From: Paragorgia papillata
Lineage: Eukaryota > Cnidaria > Anthozoa > Scleralcyonacea > Coralliidae
NCBI GenBank assembly: GCA_035771165.1
Contig: JAWNZC010000470.1
Span: 372,001-436,000 of the forward strand
DNA length: 64,000 nt
Reading direction: 5' to 3'
Of the stretch, positions 1-10,485 are shown piece after piece. A program made the position numbers and the translations under genes. Position 1 is the stretch's first letter, and each line of letters starts with the position of its first letter. The notes beneath the pieces were generated by a model. It was given only the letters and a program-made list of their open reading frames with translations. It was not told the DNA's origin and did not search any database.

Positions 1-167
1 TCAGTCAATCCAATCAATAGGCCAATCAATAAACTTTACTTAATGAGAGTAACTAACCTATTAAGATATTTGTTTTCTTTCTGAGTTTCCAGACCATTTC
101 TCAATAGATTATGCTTGTAATAAATGTGTCTAAATATGTATACTTAAGCTGTTTAATTCTTCTTTAG

Positions 168-389
168 TGAATACTCTGCTCAATGACACTGGGGAAAGTT
201 ATCTTGGGACTCTAAACACGACATCTAGTGGGAGGGCGTGTGAATCATGGTTTAAACACGAACCAAAACTTAATTGGGCACATAATTATTGTCGAAATCC
301 GAATGGTAGTGATAAACCTGGTCCATGGTGTTATGTTGCTGACGGTACTACAGAATTATGTGGTGTACCACGAGTTTCGGTGATATCTT
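168..389 (+). CDS. Kringle exon of the ROR-like receptor
   Basis: A 222-bp symmetric phase 1-1 exon between an AG at 166-167 and a GTAAGT donor at 390. The translation shows kringle landmarks: GESYLGT, a CESW, the NYCRNP block, PWCY and an ELCGVP end. Only Cys2 to Cys5 are present. The Cys1 site reads Leu (CTG) and the Cys6 site reads Val (GTT), so the standard Cys1-Cys6 disulfide cannot form, while the 2-4 and 3-5 pairs can. The Cys2-Cys3 loop has about 16 residues against about 28 in vertebrate ROR kringles. Two N-glycosylation sequons (NDT, NTT) are visible. In ROR proteins the kringle sits just outside the membrane, as here. Confidence 0.85.
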
Positions 390-3300
390 GTAAGTTTTAT
401 TATACAATTAATGTATGTTTTTGGGTACTGGAATAGCAACAAAAGCTCACAACGTTTGGTATTATTCATCTTTGTACATTTGGTCTTTATTCAGTATGAC
501 TTAATAGGACTAATTGACAGAACGTTATGAACATATTACTCACCTGTGATAATAACAAGGCAGGGCAACTAGTTACTGCAGGAGTGATAGTGAGTAATAA
601 GTGACAGCAAAGTGAAAGTGACGATGACAACGATAGCGACTAGGTGATTTAAATGAATCAGAAATCTTAGTATAGATGTAGGTACTGCAGTACGGACCCT
701 TTTTTATTGAACTTTTGAATTGAGCATCATTGGTGTTTTGTTTTTTTTAAATCGCTAATGAATGTTGTCTTCGGATAGTCATCTTAGGGGCTGTTTATAA
801 CATGAGCCAGGTTAGCCTGGGTAACCGGAATCACGCGATTGATTAGGATCTCACTGTGGTTTTGAAACTCGCATAAACTAAATTTACAAATTAAGAATTG
901 GTTTAGTTTAGATGTAAACAAATCCTAACGATGATTCAAATCTCCTTTTGCGGCCGAGGAAAGAATTTCGTGACACGAACACTGGACACGAGTCAGCCCT
1001 CATGTAAACGAGTCAGCCCTCATGTAAACAGTCCCTTAAGTGGGCTATGTCACGCGAGCCTCAATTGTCTTATTTTGAAATTTTGAGCTGCAAACTTCAA
1101 AATTAAAGCTGTACATATTAATTCCATAGTCATCTACCAACTATGGAGGATTTCTGAACCTTTAAGACCAAGTTTTTACAGCTAAATCAGTTAAGGTTGT
1201 CCTGGCTAAAGCCAAAAGGTCAAAGCCAAGCGCGAAAAGTACGATGTGAATTACTATTTAAATAGCGAAGCACACATTTACTATATTTATAAGCCAAAAT
1301 CATACAAATAAACCAAACTTGCCTCTGGGGATTATTAACGAGCATTTTCGCGCTTGGCTTTGACCTTTTGGCTTTGGCCAGGACAACCTTAATTGATTTA
1401 GCTGTATACAAATTGGACAAAACGTCCGGGACAATTACAGAGAAATCAAGATGTCACATTTGCAGTCTCTTTCAATATGACAATATCGCCTCATAATTTG
1501 ACCGTCCGTACTTCTGTGCAGGTGTCTATCTCTTTTATGTTTTTATATAATTTAAACCCGTTATGTGAGGTTTTGTGCAATTTTAGGACAATTTTGTTTG
1601 TGTAAAAATTGCTAAAAATAAGATGGCATGGCCCCTTTAAAAGTTGCTCTCTATTAAGAACTTGGCAGTTATTGCTCACAGTTAGTTGTCGATTTTTGTT
1701 GTGCAAATTGTTCATGTATTATTTCATAAACGAGTGTTTTACCAGGGGTTACAAACGCGAGAGGACAATGAAAATCACGAGGCCGATAACCGAGTAATTT
1801 TCGTTGTTCTCGAGTGTTTGTAAAACATGAGGGAATAATGAAAATCACGAGGCTGCAAGCCGAGCGATTTTTATTGTTTTCGAATATTTTAATTAATAAT
1901 ATTAATAATAGATTTTTATTGTTCTCATATACATGACCAAATATTTTCCTCTGATTGGCTAATTAACTCATGAATTTTTACAGTCAAAATGGAAATACCT
2001 TCCCACTTCTTCTTCTTCTGTAGTTCGTTGCGTATTACTGTATTTCTGTAGCCGCTACCGAAGCCTGAGAATATTTTTTGTTGAAAACTGTACATAAATA
2101 GTAAAATTTAGCTTTAAATAGCATTTAATCGTATGTTTATCCCAAATCGATACCAACAGACGAATATACATCCAGAATTGGTGACTTTTATCGCTAGACT
2201 TTCCTCGCGCTTCAGTAGCGGCTACAGAAATACAGTAATACACAACCAACTACAGAAGCGGAAATGGGAAGGTATTTCCATTTTGACTGTAATGAGGTTG
2301 AGGCTTTGTTCTATACAACGAAAGATTTAATTGTCATGTATGTTTTGTTTTCTTACCAGATCCTGCTAGTAGTGGTCATTTGTCGAATCTGCTGTACACA
2401 GTTATTCCTTGCGTGGTGTTTGGTCTCGTAGTGGGAGTGGTTATTATTGCGGTATGTTGGAAACGACACAAACAAGGTCCTGACTCAATGAAGAAGAATA
2501 CTCGAGTTACCATTACCATGTTTCTACCAGAGGTAGGAAAATAGAATTTTTACAATCACCAACTTCAACAAGAGAAATTCTTACAACATTATAACATAAC
2601 AATACACGTGATAGCACAGAAATTTTGAGAACCGTTTAGTTTTCAAAGTTGTGCGACATATATGATAGGGTTGTCATTAATTTTAAAAGTAGCAGGCGCA
2701 CTTGAAGAGATAGGAGGCTCTACTCGTATTAATGAGCGGGTCCGGTGGCGCAACCCTGGATTTTTTTTGAATTTTAGACCGCGTTTACACGGTACCGGAC
2801 AAATTCGGAACCGTACTCGAATTTGTACGATTTTGCCTTCCGTTTACGGCAACAAAAATTAAGTTTGTCTAATTTGAAAGAACTCGTAAAATTGTAATAG
2901 AAGATCCTTTACAATTTTTTCGTATCTTTCTTCGTTTTCAAGATATTTCAATTTGTTTAATATGTAAATGAATGGTCTCTGACGTTATGAGCAGGGTTAT
3001 CTCTAAATTTGTTCAACGAAATCGTTTGAAACTGTGCACATAAAACGCCTTGTGACACTGAACATTTCATAACTGATGTGCTTTGTGTAAAAATACTAGT
3101 ACCCTGCTCATGACGTCAGAGCCCATTCATTTACATATTAAACAAATTGAAATATCTTGAAAACGAAGAAAGACACGAAAAAGTTGTAAAAGATCTTCTA
3201 TTACAATTTTACGAGTTCTTTCAAATTAAACAAACTTACTTTTTATTGCCAATACTCTTTAACCGGACGAATTCGAGACGTGAAAAATTCAGGTCTAGTT

Positions 3301-6300
3301 TTTAACCTGCACGGTTCCGAATTCGTCCGGCACCGTGTAAACACAGAAACCGGTCTAGTTTTTGCACGGATAGCGCGGTAGAGGATCGGATATGAAAAGA
3401 ATATTATATTCCACATAGAATTACTAACATGAAGTATAGACCCCTCGGCAAAAGACGATCTCTGCTCATGCGCACGATAGCAAACACTCGCAAATGAGTC
3501 TGGGTACGAGATTAATGCACGGCTATGTGTAAACAGGTAGTACCGTACACATTTGAGTACGATTCTGAATTCGTCCGGTACCACGTAAACGTAGTCTTAG
3601 GTTTCCAAAACGGCCTTTCCCGCATTTTGAGGACACTTTTGAGCGCAATACAGAGTTCTTAAATCCCATTTTTTAACCGTGAATCTTATCGTTGTAAAGT
3701 AAAAGCTTTCTACACGCGCCTTATGCACGAGCTATGTTTAATAAAAACAAATATTTAAATCAGCCGCTTCCATCAGCTCTTTCCACTGATGACCTGCGAC
3801 AAAATGTATGGTTTTATAATATACGTAAAATGTGCGCTCCGTTAAATGTGTGAAGATAGCCATATAATAAACGATCTATTAACCTCGATTACTCCGTCTC
3901 TACTGGAAATTATTATACAACTGCATTAAAAACTGTCCAAATAACGCTAAAAATGAGTACAAATATACAGCGATATTTGGATAGTTAGTTATTTGGAAGC
4001 CAATCAAATTTATCACACGGGAGACTACTTCATGTATGCTTATTATTTTGTCCTGGTGCAAGTCGCGCTACTTCTCTGGCCTTTATTGAGTTTTCTTTTT
4101 ACTTGGGCTACCGCAGGTAGACGAGTCTAGGTTTCGGTCGTGTTATTATTGTTTTTTTGGGGTCGCGATATTGCCCCAGCAGGCTTTGCGAAACCGAAAT
4201 TTCACTTTCATGGCGAGTTGTCTCTTGGACGAAGCTTTTCTTGCCATTTTATCGATGTTTTTGAATATTTCCACGACATTTCTTGGCACACTACCCAGCA
4301 GTCGTCTCAAACAAAGATGTCAGAGTAGTCGGACTGTCAACGAATCAAGGTGTATTAAAAATAATTGGAAACTTTAAACTGAAGGAGTGAAGGACGTCAG
4401 AGAACAGTCATGTTTTGAACGAAGCTTTTTATTTCCATTTTATCGATGTTTTTGAATATTTGCAAGACATTTCACGGTGTCTCAGTTGTTTACTTGTTTG
4501 AATAGCTTTGCAAGTGACATTTCAAATCAGGTTGGTCCTGGCCTTGCTGCTTTATGGTCCGACAACTACGAAATGCAAGTATAATAATAAGCACCGAATA
4601 GAGCAAATACCGGTGAGATAATAAGATATCAATATGTTGAACATGTTCAGTGCATGTCTAGATATCGCGTGTCGTATTACATTTGGAAACGTGTGTTTTA
4701 AAACATGTTTAAACATTCTCTATTTGTCCTAATTTAAATAAATTCTATATCAAAATGATCGCTTGAATTTGCCGAGATTTTTCTACTAAATATATTAGAT
4801 CCGTTGTTTAATTTTCAGAAAAACGGCCTTGTTTACATTTATACTATTAGCAAACCTTCGGCGCTTCCTGCACCGCAGCAGTTCATATAAGACCATAGAT
4901 TCTATTTGTGAAAATCTATGCAATTATGCATTGCCATTGTCATGTAGTCTTGCTAGAGTACGCACAGGCTACGAGAAGCTTTCAGAAATCAGTGGCCCGA
5001 GTGAACGCCTGAGCAGGCGTCTTGTTCCATAAAAATTTGTTGATCAGAGCAGTTGTATAATAAATCTCTTATAAGATGTTTTGGTGTGTAGTATCGCTGT
5101 ATATTTTTACTCGTTGTTTGTATTTTGACTTGCCCTGCGGGCTTGTCAAAATACGGCACAACGCGTAAAAATATACAGCGATACTACACGTATATTTCAA
5201 CAACGTGGTTATTCTGGGTTATTCAAATGCAATCTCCTGCTCATATGCGTCTTTGTTATTGGTTAATTCATGAATTATTGATGGTTTGAAAAGTATGCAG
5301 AAGGGTTCTTATTTATAGCTCATGCGCTTTCATTGATTTCATTTCGCGTTTCTATTTCTTACTGCTTTGCTGCAGTGCCACTGATATTCTTTGAATAGTA
5401 ACGACCATAAAAATACTAAATGATTTAACATTTTCAAACTATTTGATTAGCTAATTGGCTACTTTTAATTTACGTGCCGCTTTTCATATATACTAGTCTG
5501 GCTTATTTCACCCGTAATACTCATAATCTGGGCAGTTGATTGGCTTTGTAATTTGCTATATTTCTAATCTTTATAAGTTATATACGAATTGTTTTAATTT
5601 GTTTCAGCTCAAAACTATTCCAGCAGAGAACATATTGTTATCTAAGTTTATCGGGAATGGTAGATTTGGTGCGCTACACACTGGTGAGATCCATTCAGAA
5701 GATTGCAATCGCCTTACGAGATTTATTAAAATAGCTTCAAAAGAATCGCGTGAGGAGTTTATAAACCAGGCGAAAAAGTGGTCCCACTTTCACCATCCGA
5801 ATATTCTGACGATTGAAGCGATATCAAGTGGCGATGAACCAGTGACATTGGTGTTTGAACATGCTGCTCATGGTGGTCTGTATCCGTACCTCATCTATCA
5901 TTCACCAAACAATCCAAATTTTACCAAAGACCACGCTCTGCTGACGAAAGCAAACCTCTTGGATATCTCGCGGCAGATAGCGGCAGGAATGACGTACTTG
6001 TCATCACATGACTACATCCACGGTGATTTAATGACGCGCAACTGTCAAGTGTCTCATTCTATGATCATTAAGATCACGGACTTTTCCATTGATCGAGATG
6101 CATGTTATTATCGTCGCCCAAACAAACGCCCAACACCACTTGGTTGGATGGCTCCAGAGGCGATACAAACTGAGGTGTTTACAGTTTATTCTGATGTTTG
6201 GGCATTTGGAGTTCTTCTTTGGGAGATTTTCACGTATGGTTTTCAACCTTACTTTGGTTACACTTTTCCAGAAGTCAAGAAAAAAGTTTTAGATATGGAG

Positions 6301-6486
6301 TTATTGGAGCGACCTCGTGATTGCCTGCCAAGTGTTTATGATTTGATGAAAAAATGCTGGCATAAAGACCCTTTACAACGACCACAATTTTTTGATCTTC
6401 ACGAAGATTTGAACAGTGTGTCGAATGAACTGCTGGATGAGCAAGATGGCGACATGGAAAGCTATATAGCGGTGTCTAGTTGTTAA
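168..6486 (+). CDS. ROR-family receptor tyrosine-kinase-like gene, 3' part (three coding exons)
   Basis: Exons 168-389, 2360-2532 and 5608-6486 join in frame. They encode kringle, transmembrane segment and tyrosine-kinase-like domain, in the order and spacing of ROR receptors (Ig-Frizzled-kringle-TM-kinase, Wnt5a co-receptors at the plasma membrane). The first exon begins and ends in phase 1, and the kinase domain lies in one terminal exon as in vertebrate ROR genes. Family-typical pieces are the short kringle-to-membrane linker, WMAPEAI, and a QPYxGY motif after the WEIFTYG segment. Upstream Ig and Frizzled exons would lie left of the window. Unlike vertebrate ROR there is no long Ser/Thr/Pro-rich tail: the protein ends about 20 residues after the kinase fold. 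AATAAA follows at 6500-6505. Several catalytic residues are changed, so signalling without phosphotransfer is likely. MuSK is the main alternative; the QPYxGY region favours ROR. Confidence 0.85.
787..1035. mobile_element. Harbinger-type MITE, TIR GGGGCTGTTTA, TSD TTA
   Basis: Flanked by TTA at 784-786 and 1036-1038. Left end GGGGCTGTTTATAACATGAG, right end the inverted CTCATGTAAACAGTCCC. TTA target duplications are the mark of PIF/Harbinger elements. The termini match those of the larger element inside 27351-28898. No coding capacity. Confidence 0.65.
1179..1404. mobile_element. Foldback MITE with TA target duplication
   Basis: Ends are near-perfect inverted copies of about 60 bp (CAGCTAAATCAGTTAAGGTT / inverted), flanked by TA at 1177-1178 and 1405-1406. 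The TA duplication and CAG start point to a Tc1/mariner-type non-autonomous element. The spacer is about 100 bp and non-coding. Confidence 0.65.
1981..2289. mobile_element. Mariner-type MITE, TIR CAGTCAAAATGG
   Basis: Inverted arms of about 80 bp (CAGTCAAAATGGAAATACC at the left, inverted at 2270-2289) flanked by TA on both sides. A second, interrupted copy lies at about 14870-15595 in the opposite orientation. Confidence 0.7.
2360..2532 (+). CDS. Transmembrane and juxtamembrane exon of the ROR-like receptor
   Basis: A 173-bp exon after TTACCAG and before GTAGGA. It completes the split codon from the kringle exon (T|AT, Tyr) and ends in phase 0. It encodes a short Ser/Gly linker, a hydrophobic stretch of about 22 residues beginning LLYTVIPCVVFG, a KRHK stop-transfer cluster, and a juxtamembrane piece ending MFLPE. 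The layout (LLYTVIP then helix then basic stop) resembles the ROR1 membrane segment. The phase-0 end is compatible both with the kinase exon at 5608 and with a short alternative exon at 4819. Confidence 0.85.
2777..3596. mobile_element. Harbinger-type foldback element, TSD TTA
   Basis: Left end GACCGCGTTTACACGGTACC, right end inverted GGTACCACGTAAACGTAGTC, flanked by TTA at 2774-2776 and 3597-3599. Internal arms 2865-2999 and 3110-3240 are inverted copies, so most of the element can fold. No transposase frame. The internal arms resemble those of 61606-62623. Confidence 0.6.
4819..4890 (+). CDS. Possible alternative terminal exon of the ROR-like receptor (kinase-less isoform)
   Basis: A good acceptor (TTAATTTTCAG) at 4818 opens a phase-0 frame of 23 residues (KNGLVYIYTI, then a Ser/Pro/Ala/Gln-rich piece) ended by TAA at 4888-4890. 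No usable donor was seen before the stop. An AATAAA lies near 5060. If used after the transmembrane exon it would give a membrane-anchored receptor with a short tail and no kinase domain. This is inference from splice signals only; it may be an unused cryptic exon. Confidence 0.3.
   Translation, partial: KNGLVYIYTISKPSALPAPQQFI
5096..5189. repeat. Perfect-stem hairpin
   Basis: GTGTAGTATCGCTGTATATT at the left is repeated inverted at the right end, and an inner pair (TATTTTGACTTGCCC / GGGCTTGTCAAAATA) extends the stem. Probably a tiny foldback element. A related CAGCGATA motif occurs near 3970. Confidence 0.6.
5608..6486 (+). CDS. Kinase-like terminal exon of the ROR-like receptor (probable pseudokinase)
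   Basis: Starts after a TTTGTTTCAG acceptor in phase 0 and encodes 292 residues. The Gly-rich loop GNGRFG (16-21) and beta3 Lys41 (FIKIAS) are intact. The alpha-C Glu is Gln54, HRD is HGD (138-140, catalytic Asp kept), the RN pair 144-145 is kept, and DFG is DFS (158-160). The activation loop has two adjacent Tyr (167-168). WMAPEAI, SDVWAFGVLLWE and the Arg of QRPQF in the C lobe are conserved. Loss of the Glu of the Lys-Glu bridge together with changed HRD and DFG glycine suggests weak or no catalysis, as is accepted for vertebrate ROR proteins (HKD, DLG). The acceptor defines the exon start; upstream in-frame sequence is intron. Poly(A) signal AATAAA at 6500. Confidence 0.9.
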   Translation, partial: LKTIPAENILLSKFIGNGRFGALHTGEIHSEDCNRLTRFIKIASKESREEFINQAKKWSHFHHPNILTIEAISSGDEPVTLVFEHAAHGGLYPYLIYHSPNNPNFTKDHALLTKANLLDISRQIAAGMTYLSSHDYIHGDLMTRNCQVSHSMIIKITDFSIDRDACYYRRPNKRPTPLGWMAPEAIQTEVFTVYSDVWAFGVLLWEIFTYGFQPYFGYTFPEVKKKVLDMELLERPRDCLPSVYDLMKKCWHKDPLQRPQFFDLHEDLNSVSNELLDEQDGDMESYIAVSSC

Positions 6487-6499
6487 TCTTATGCTTGTA

Positions 6500-6505
6500 A
6501 ATAAA
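6500..6505 (+). terminator. Poly(A) signal of the ROR-like gene
   Basis: AATAAA 14 bp after the stop codon, followed by AT-rich sequence. Confidence 0.6.
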
Positions 6506-6509
6506 TATA

Positions 6510-8290
6510 TTATGCACGTTAAGAATTGACGTTGCGTTAAAATAGTACTCACCAAATGACATGTACATATATCTAAGATAACGAAGTACTAGTGATCTTT
6601 CCACAGCCCCCCGCCCTGATACCCGAGTCAGAACCGAGAGACACTGAACGCTAACGTGACGCAAGTTTTCTATTTTCGAAAGTAAATAATATCGCTTTTG
6701 ATATATACGTTTTTTAAAAAAAGAAATTCAACGGTACTTGTTTTTGTATTTGGCTTGCGTAGGGCCCAAAGTTTTGTTTGGAAAAAAACTTTATCGCTCC
6801 TGAAAACTGAAACGTTTCCTTATCTCGTTTGGTGCATGTGCAGGGCGTTAGTGTCTGTGATAGTGTCTCTGCTCGTGCAGTATAGGTCTGTCAACACTTG
6901 TGCGATTGCTTGCTTCTGAATAAAGGTGAGGTATAATACAGGCAATTTGAAAGTTGCGTTGCAAGTTGAAAAGCGTTGTTGCACGTATTACCACCCACCT
7001 TAAACATTGCCACGCCACGCAACAATGATTTTGTTGCAAGTTGAAAAAATTTGTTGAAAAAAGTAGACTTCAGTTCTACTTGCTGCAACATGCTGATTCA
7101 ACTTGCAACAAATTACTGTTGCGTGACAACGCTATTCAACTTGCAACGCAACATGTTGCAGCAATTTGTTGCTCGTATTGCCTGATCACCTTAGATGAAA
7201 CCCGGTTTAATTTATATTTTATATGTATTTAAATCAGCCTTTCGAACCTCGTTCTTGTGGTTATAATCGAGAAGAACTTTTAGGCCGGAAAGGTTAATTT
7301 AGATGCATATAAAAGAATACAGATTGGTGATCATCTTCATGAATACGGTTTATGCTGTCTAGAATATCTTGTCCAGTATTTGGAACGATCGGCAATCCAA
7401 CACGGGTGTTTACAGACCTATAGACCTTATTCAAAATCCGAATCCAAATTAAAATTCTTTTGGCAACTGTGCTTCCCACTTTGCGAGCAATACCAGAGAC
7501 TGACTACGAGGTCATAAGAGCTAATTTATATGCACATAAAAGAATTCTAATTCGGCGGCCATTTTTGAGTAAGGTCTACTCGTTTCAAGTCAGAGCTGCG
7601 ATTAAATATACAGTGCTTTTAAAGCGAATATTGCGTGTTTTTTACTGAGCATGCGCAGAAACAGTTGTACGTGTACGTGCTCCATAATAAGTTTCGTGTA
7701 GAAATAGTTGCACGTGCAACGCTTCTTCTAGTAGAAGAAAAAACTATATTAGAATGTAAAATCTATTATAATTCTAAATGAACCATATTAGACATATCGT
7801 ATAACCAAGGTTAGACCATAGTCTCCGGAATTGAATGTCTGGAAACGCGGTGAACGTCAAAGTGGCTAAGAGGCTGCCCTGAAAGTGCACTAGTGAACTG
7901 TTGTTATAATCGTGTTGAGCATGTGTGAAGGTGCACACTCCTAAACCTGGACAAAAAAAAGCAAAGAGTTTCTTTGCGTTTCCCGACACTTTCCAGACAT
8001 TTCTTGGGACTGTGGTTAGAATTAGTGGTACAGCTGATCACGAGAAGCTGTACGATAATATGCTTTTCTAGTTGGTTTCACTTGGAATAAAATACCATGG
8101 ATTTTTACCCAGGTTTTGTACACTTTATACATTGGAGTCCAATTTGAACTGTACTTGTTTCGAACAAGTGCTATCGAAAGTTTTTAACTCCTTCCTGTCC
8201 GAGGGCTTCCCCAGAGGTAAATAAAATCAAATACTTAAGACCGATTCGGACAGGAAAGAGTTGACCCATGTTTCTCAAATTCCCCCAGCA
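6510..8290. other. Intergenic stretch with one foldback repeat
   Basis: No gene recognised on either strand. 6923-7192 is a foldback with AAGGTGA/TCACCTT ends, rich in CAACTTGCAAC and its complement. 7300 and 7523 carry a short direct repeat (AATTTATATGCACATAAAAG type). 8180-8260 has a short inverted pair around CTGTCCG. Confidence 0.6.
6923..7192. repeat. Foldback repeat rich in CAACTTGCAAC
   Basis: Short inverted ends (AAGGTGAGGTATAATACAGG / CCTGATCACCTT) enclose many direct and inverted copies of TTGCAAGTTGAA. Probably a non-autonomous DNA element; the class cannot be fixed. Confidence 0.5.
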
Positions 8291-8293
8291 TTA

Positions 8294-8441
8294 AACCTGA
8301 TTTTCAGTGAGTGGAATTTTGCGCGCGGGCGAATCTTTTTGTTGTACGCCAAGTACACTAGTTCCGCTCCAGAAGTACGCGTTAACGGAGCAAAGAAAAA
8401 TACCGTTTGTGCCCAAAACTCCGTTGACTGGAAATCAGGCT
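8294..8441. mobile_element. Harbinger-type MITE, TIR near CTGATTTTCAGT, TSD TTA
   Basis: Left AACCTGATTTTCAGTGAGTG and right inverted CTGGAAATCAGGCT, flanked by TTA at 8291-8293 and 8442-8444. Same family as 40002-40151, which has tighter ends. Confidence 0.6.
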
Positions 8442-8957
8442 TTACATCCAGTGATCTTGTAGACTGGTGGTATGTTTCGTAGACGTAAAATTTTGAACGT
8501 TTTTTTTTTGCGATGTATAGTTCTTGATTTTTTTCGGGTTCCGCTAGGTTTCGTCAAAATATTAGAATTCTGGTTCAGGTTAGCGACGGTAATTAAACTC
8601 GGTTACTGAACAGGCTTGGAAGAAAACACCTAACGGAGGGGAATTATATTTTGTGTCTCTTCAGTTTGACAAAATCGAGAGTTGATCGGTTCATAGTGGC
8701 TAGCATGGGGATACTGTAGCACGCACGCGCAGTAATATCTTTCTGCCGTGTAATCATGGTACCGCCACGAATCTCTTAGCCTGGGGTACGGAAACGGGTG
8801 AAGTCTGCACGCAGGCTACGAATCTCTGAGATTTGGAAATTTCCAACCTCGTACCCAGAGCCTTTCATATATACGGTACCCGTCCACGACGTTGAGAAGG
8901 GCTGAGAGGAACTACTCGGGTCCAACCACACGAGGCCTTAAATGGTATACACACAAA

Positions 8958-9071
8958 CAGTGGTAGCCAGAGTCTTGAGTTTGGGGGGGGGGGCAAGAAC
9001 CTCGGTCTCCTAGGGGGGTCGGGGCCAAGCTGGGGACCATTGGGACCGCCCCCCCTTTGGCTACGCCACTG
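8958..9071. mobile_element. Very short hAT-type MITE (114 bp), 8-bp TSD CACACAAA
   Basis: Begins CAGTGGTAGCCAGAG and ends TTTGGCTACGCCACTG, with CACACAAA on both sides (8950-8957, 9072-9079). An 8-bp duplication with CAGTGG ends is typical of hAT elements. The inner part is G- and C-runs. Related to 16122-17018. Confidence 0.75.
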
Positions 9072-9282
9072 CACACAAATGCACTTAATATTAATTACAA
9101 ATTACCAGCAGTCTATTAATATATTTGGTTGTACGTCAACAATCAGCATCTCGTCCAATCAGTAAGCTGCGTCCCAATTTGGAACGCTACTACTCAAAAA
9201 ACAATACTACGCATGCAGGCTCTCCCCAATCCCGCAAAGGAGAGCCGGCCGCGCAGGCTACTTTTTAATATTAGCCCGCGTA

Positions 9283-9670
9283 CAACCTCGTACCCAGGGC
9301 CATTTGTAGGGAACTGGGCCAAGATGGCGGGAACAAATGGCCCTGGTGGAGGCTAGGCTATCTCAGCCTCTGATTGGTCAAGAGCTTATGGCGTAAATCA
9401 GACGGTTTGATTTTGTATTTAAAAAAAAATAAATTATTTTGACCTTGTCGGTTGTTCCTGCCCACGGCACGGGAAATTATATTTCAAACCATGCAATAAT
9501 TAGCTGTAATTAGGTATAATTACTGTGTAAAAGACTGAGTTCTTGTTATCAAAATGCGCAATATACTGCGCATTTTGAGCTAGCCTCCACCAGGGCCATT
9601 TGTTCCCGCCATTTTGTTTTTGGCCGCCATCTTGGCCCAGCCCCTACAAATGGCCCTGGGGACGAGGTTG
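9283..9670. mobile_element. Mutator-like MITE, TIR CAACCTCGTACCCAGGG, 9-bp TSD GCCCGCGTA
   Basis: Inverted ends of about 70 bp (CAACCTCGTACCCAGGGCC and complement) flanked by GCCCGCGTA at 9274-9282 and 9671-9679. The arms contain AAGATGGCGG-type sequence. No open frame. Same TIR family as 34835-35598 and 38147-38369. Confidence 0.75.
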
Positions 9671-9679
9671 GCCCGCGTA

Positions 9680-10485
9680 TACCCGCGCCAGGGCAAAGTC
9701 CAATATTAAAGCTGAAGATGGCGAACATTGTTGCTAAAGTGATTTCCCGTTTTGTATTATATAGTATTGCTACGTTTTATGGTTCACTGGTTTGTTTGTA
9801 CGTACTATGGAAGTTTTGCTGGTCAGGTTTTGCACTGTTTAAGAAAACTCACAGGACTCAAGGTATGTTTTCCAATTCGGATTATTCAAGTGTGCATGTC
9901 ACACACAAAGTCTAGCGATATTAAAGTCGCTTTAGATTTGACTACGACTACGACTACGACCAGATTCGTCATTTACGCGCCAATCGCGCCATAGTTTGCT
10001 TTCGCCATCTCCTTTTTCGCGATAAAGTCGAGCCGTCGCCCTGTTGAGTACGAGCTTTTGCTAAAATCTGGTAGTCCACTCTACGACCTGGAATTTCACT
10101 GGAATTTCACAAGGTAAGCATTATTTTTTTTGTTTTTCCATAAAATATAAAAAAGTAACAATTGTTTTCATCGGAAACGGAAGTGAAAAAAACATACTCT
10201 GAGATTGAAAGTGTTTTAATTCTCAGTTTTTCTTTCAAATTATATCTAATATCTTGGAAGGAGATTATTTGTTTATTATTCCGTGATGTTCGCCATATTG
10301 TACACAAAAGAAATGTTTGGACACTCAAACGCGTTTCGACGAGCCTAATTTTTTGTCGTGTCATATCGGATCGAGCTGGATACAGGATATAAAATTGAAT
10401 GTCTTAATTTGTAATTTATAGTACTACAGGTATTATTGCTAATAATGAAATGATATTGTTGTGAAAATTACTTTTTTTCTTTCAG
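9680..10485. other. Leader region of the Harbinger Myb-like gene
   Basis: No convincing coding region. A TTTTTTTCTTTCAG acceptor ends directly at the Myb-like ATG (10486), so a 5' untranslated exon probably lies here. The left terminus of the Harbinger element should also be here but was not found. Confidence 0.4.

Larger units (their letters stand above)
390..2359 (+). other. ROR-like intron with three miniature elements
   Basis: Non-coding. It holds the TTA-flanked element 787-1035 and two TA-flanked foldbacks (1179-1404, 1981-2289). Between them, 1740-1890 carries an imperfect duplication of about 85 bp containing GAAAATCACGAGGC. No exon was recognised. Confidence 0.7.
2533..5607 (+). other. 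ROR-like introns around the alternative exon
   Basis: Non-coding apart from the possible exon 4819-4890. Contains the foldback 2777-3596. It also has a direct repeat of about 60 bp (4228 and 4417, sharing CCATTTTATCGATGTTTTTG) and the hairpin 5096-5189. Confidence 0.7.

Noticed and set aside
3243..3584. 113-residue minus-strand frame as a gene
   Set aside because: Lies in the arm of a foldback element and resembles no family.
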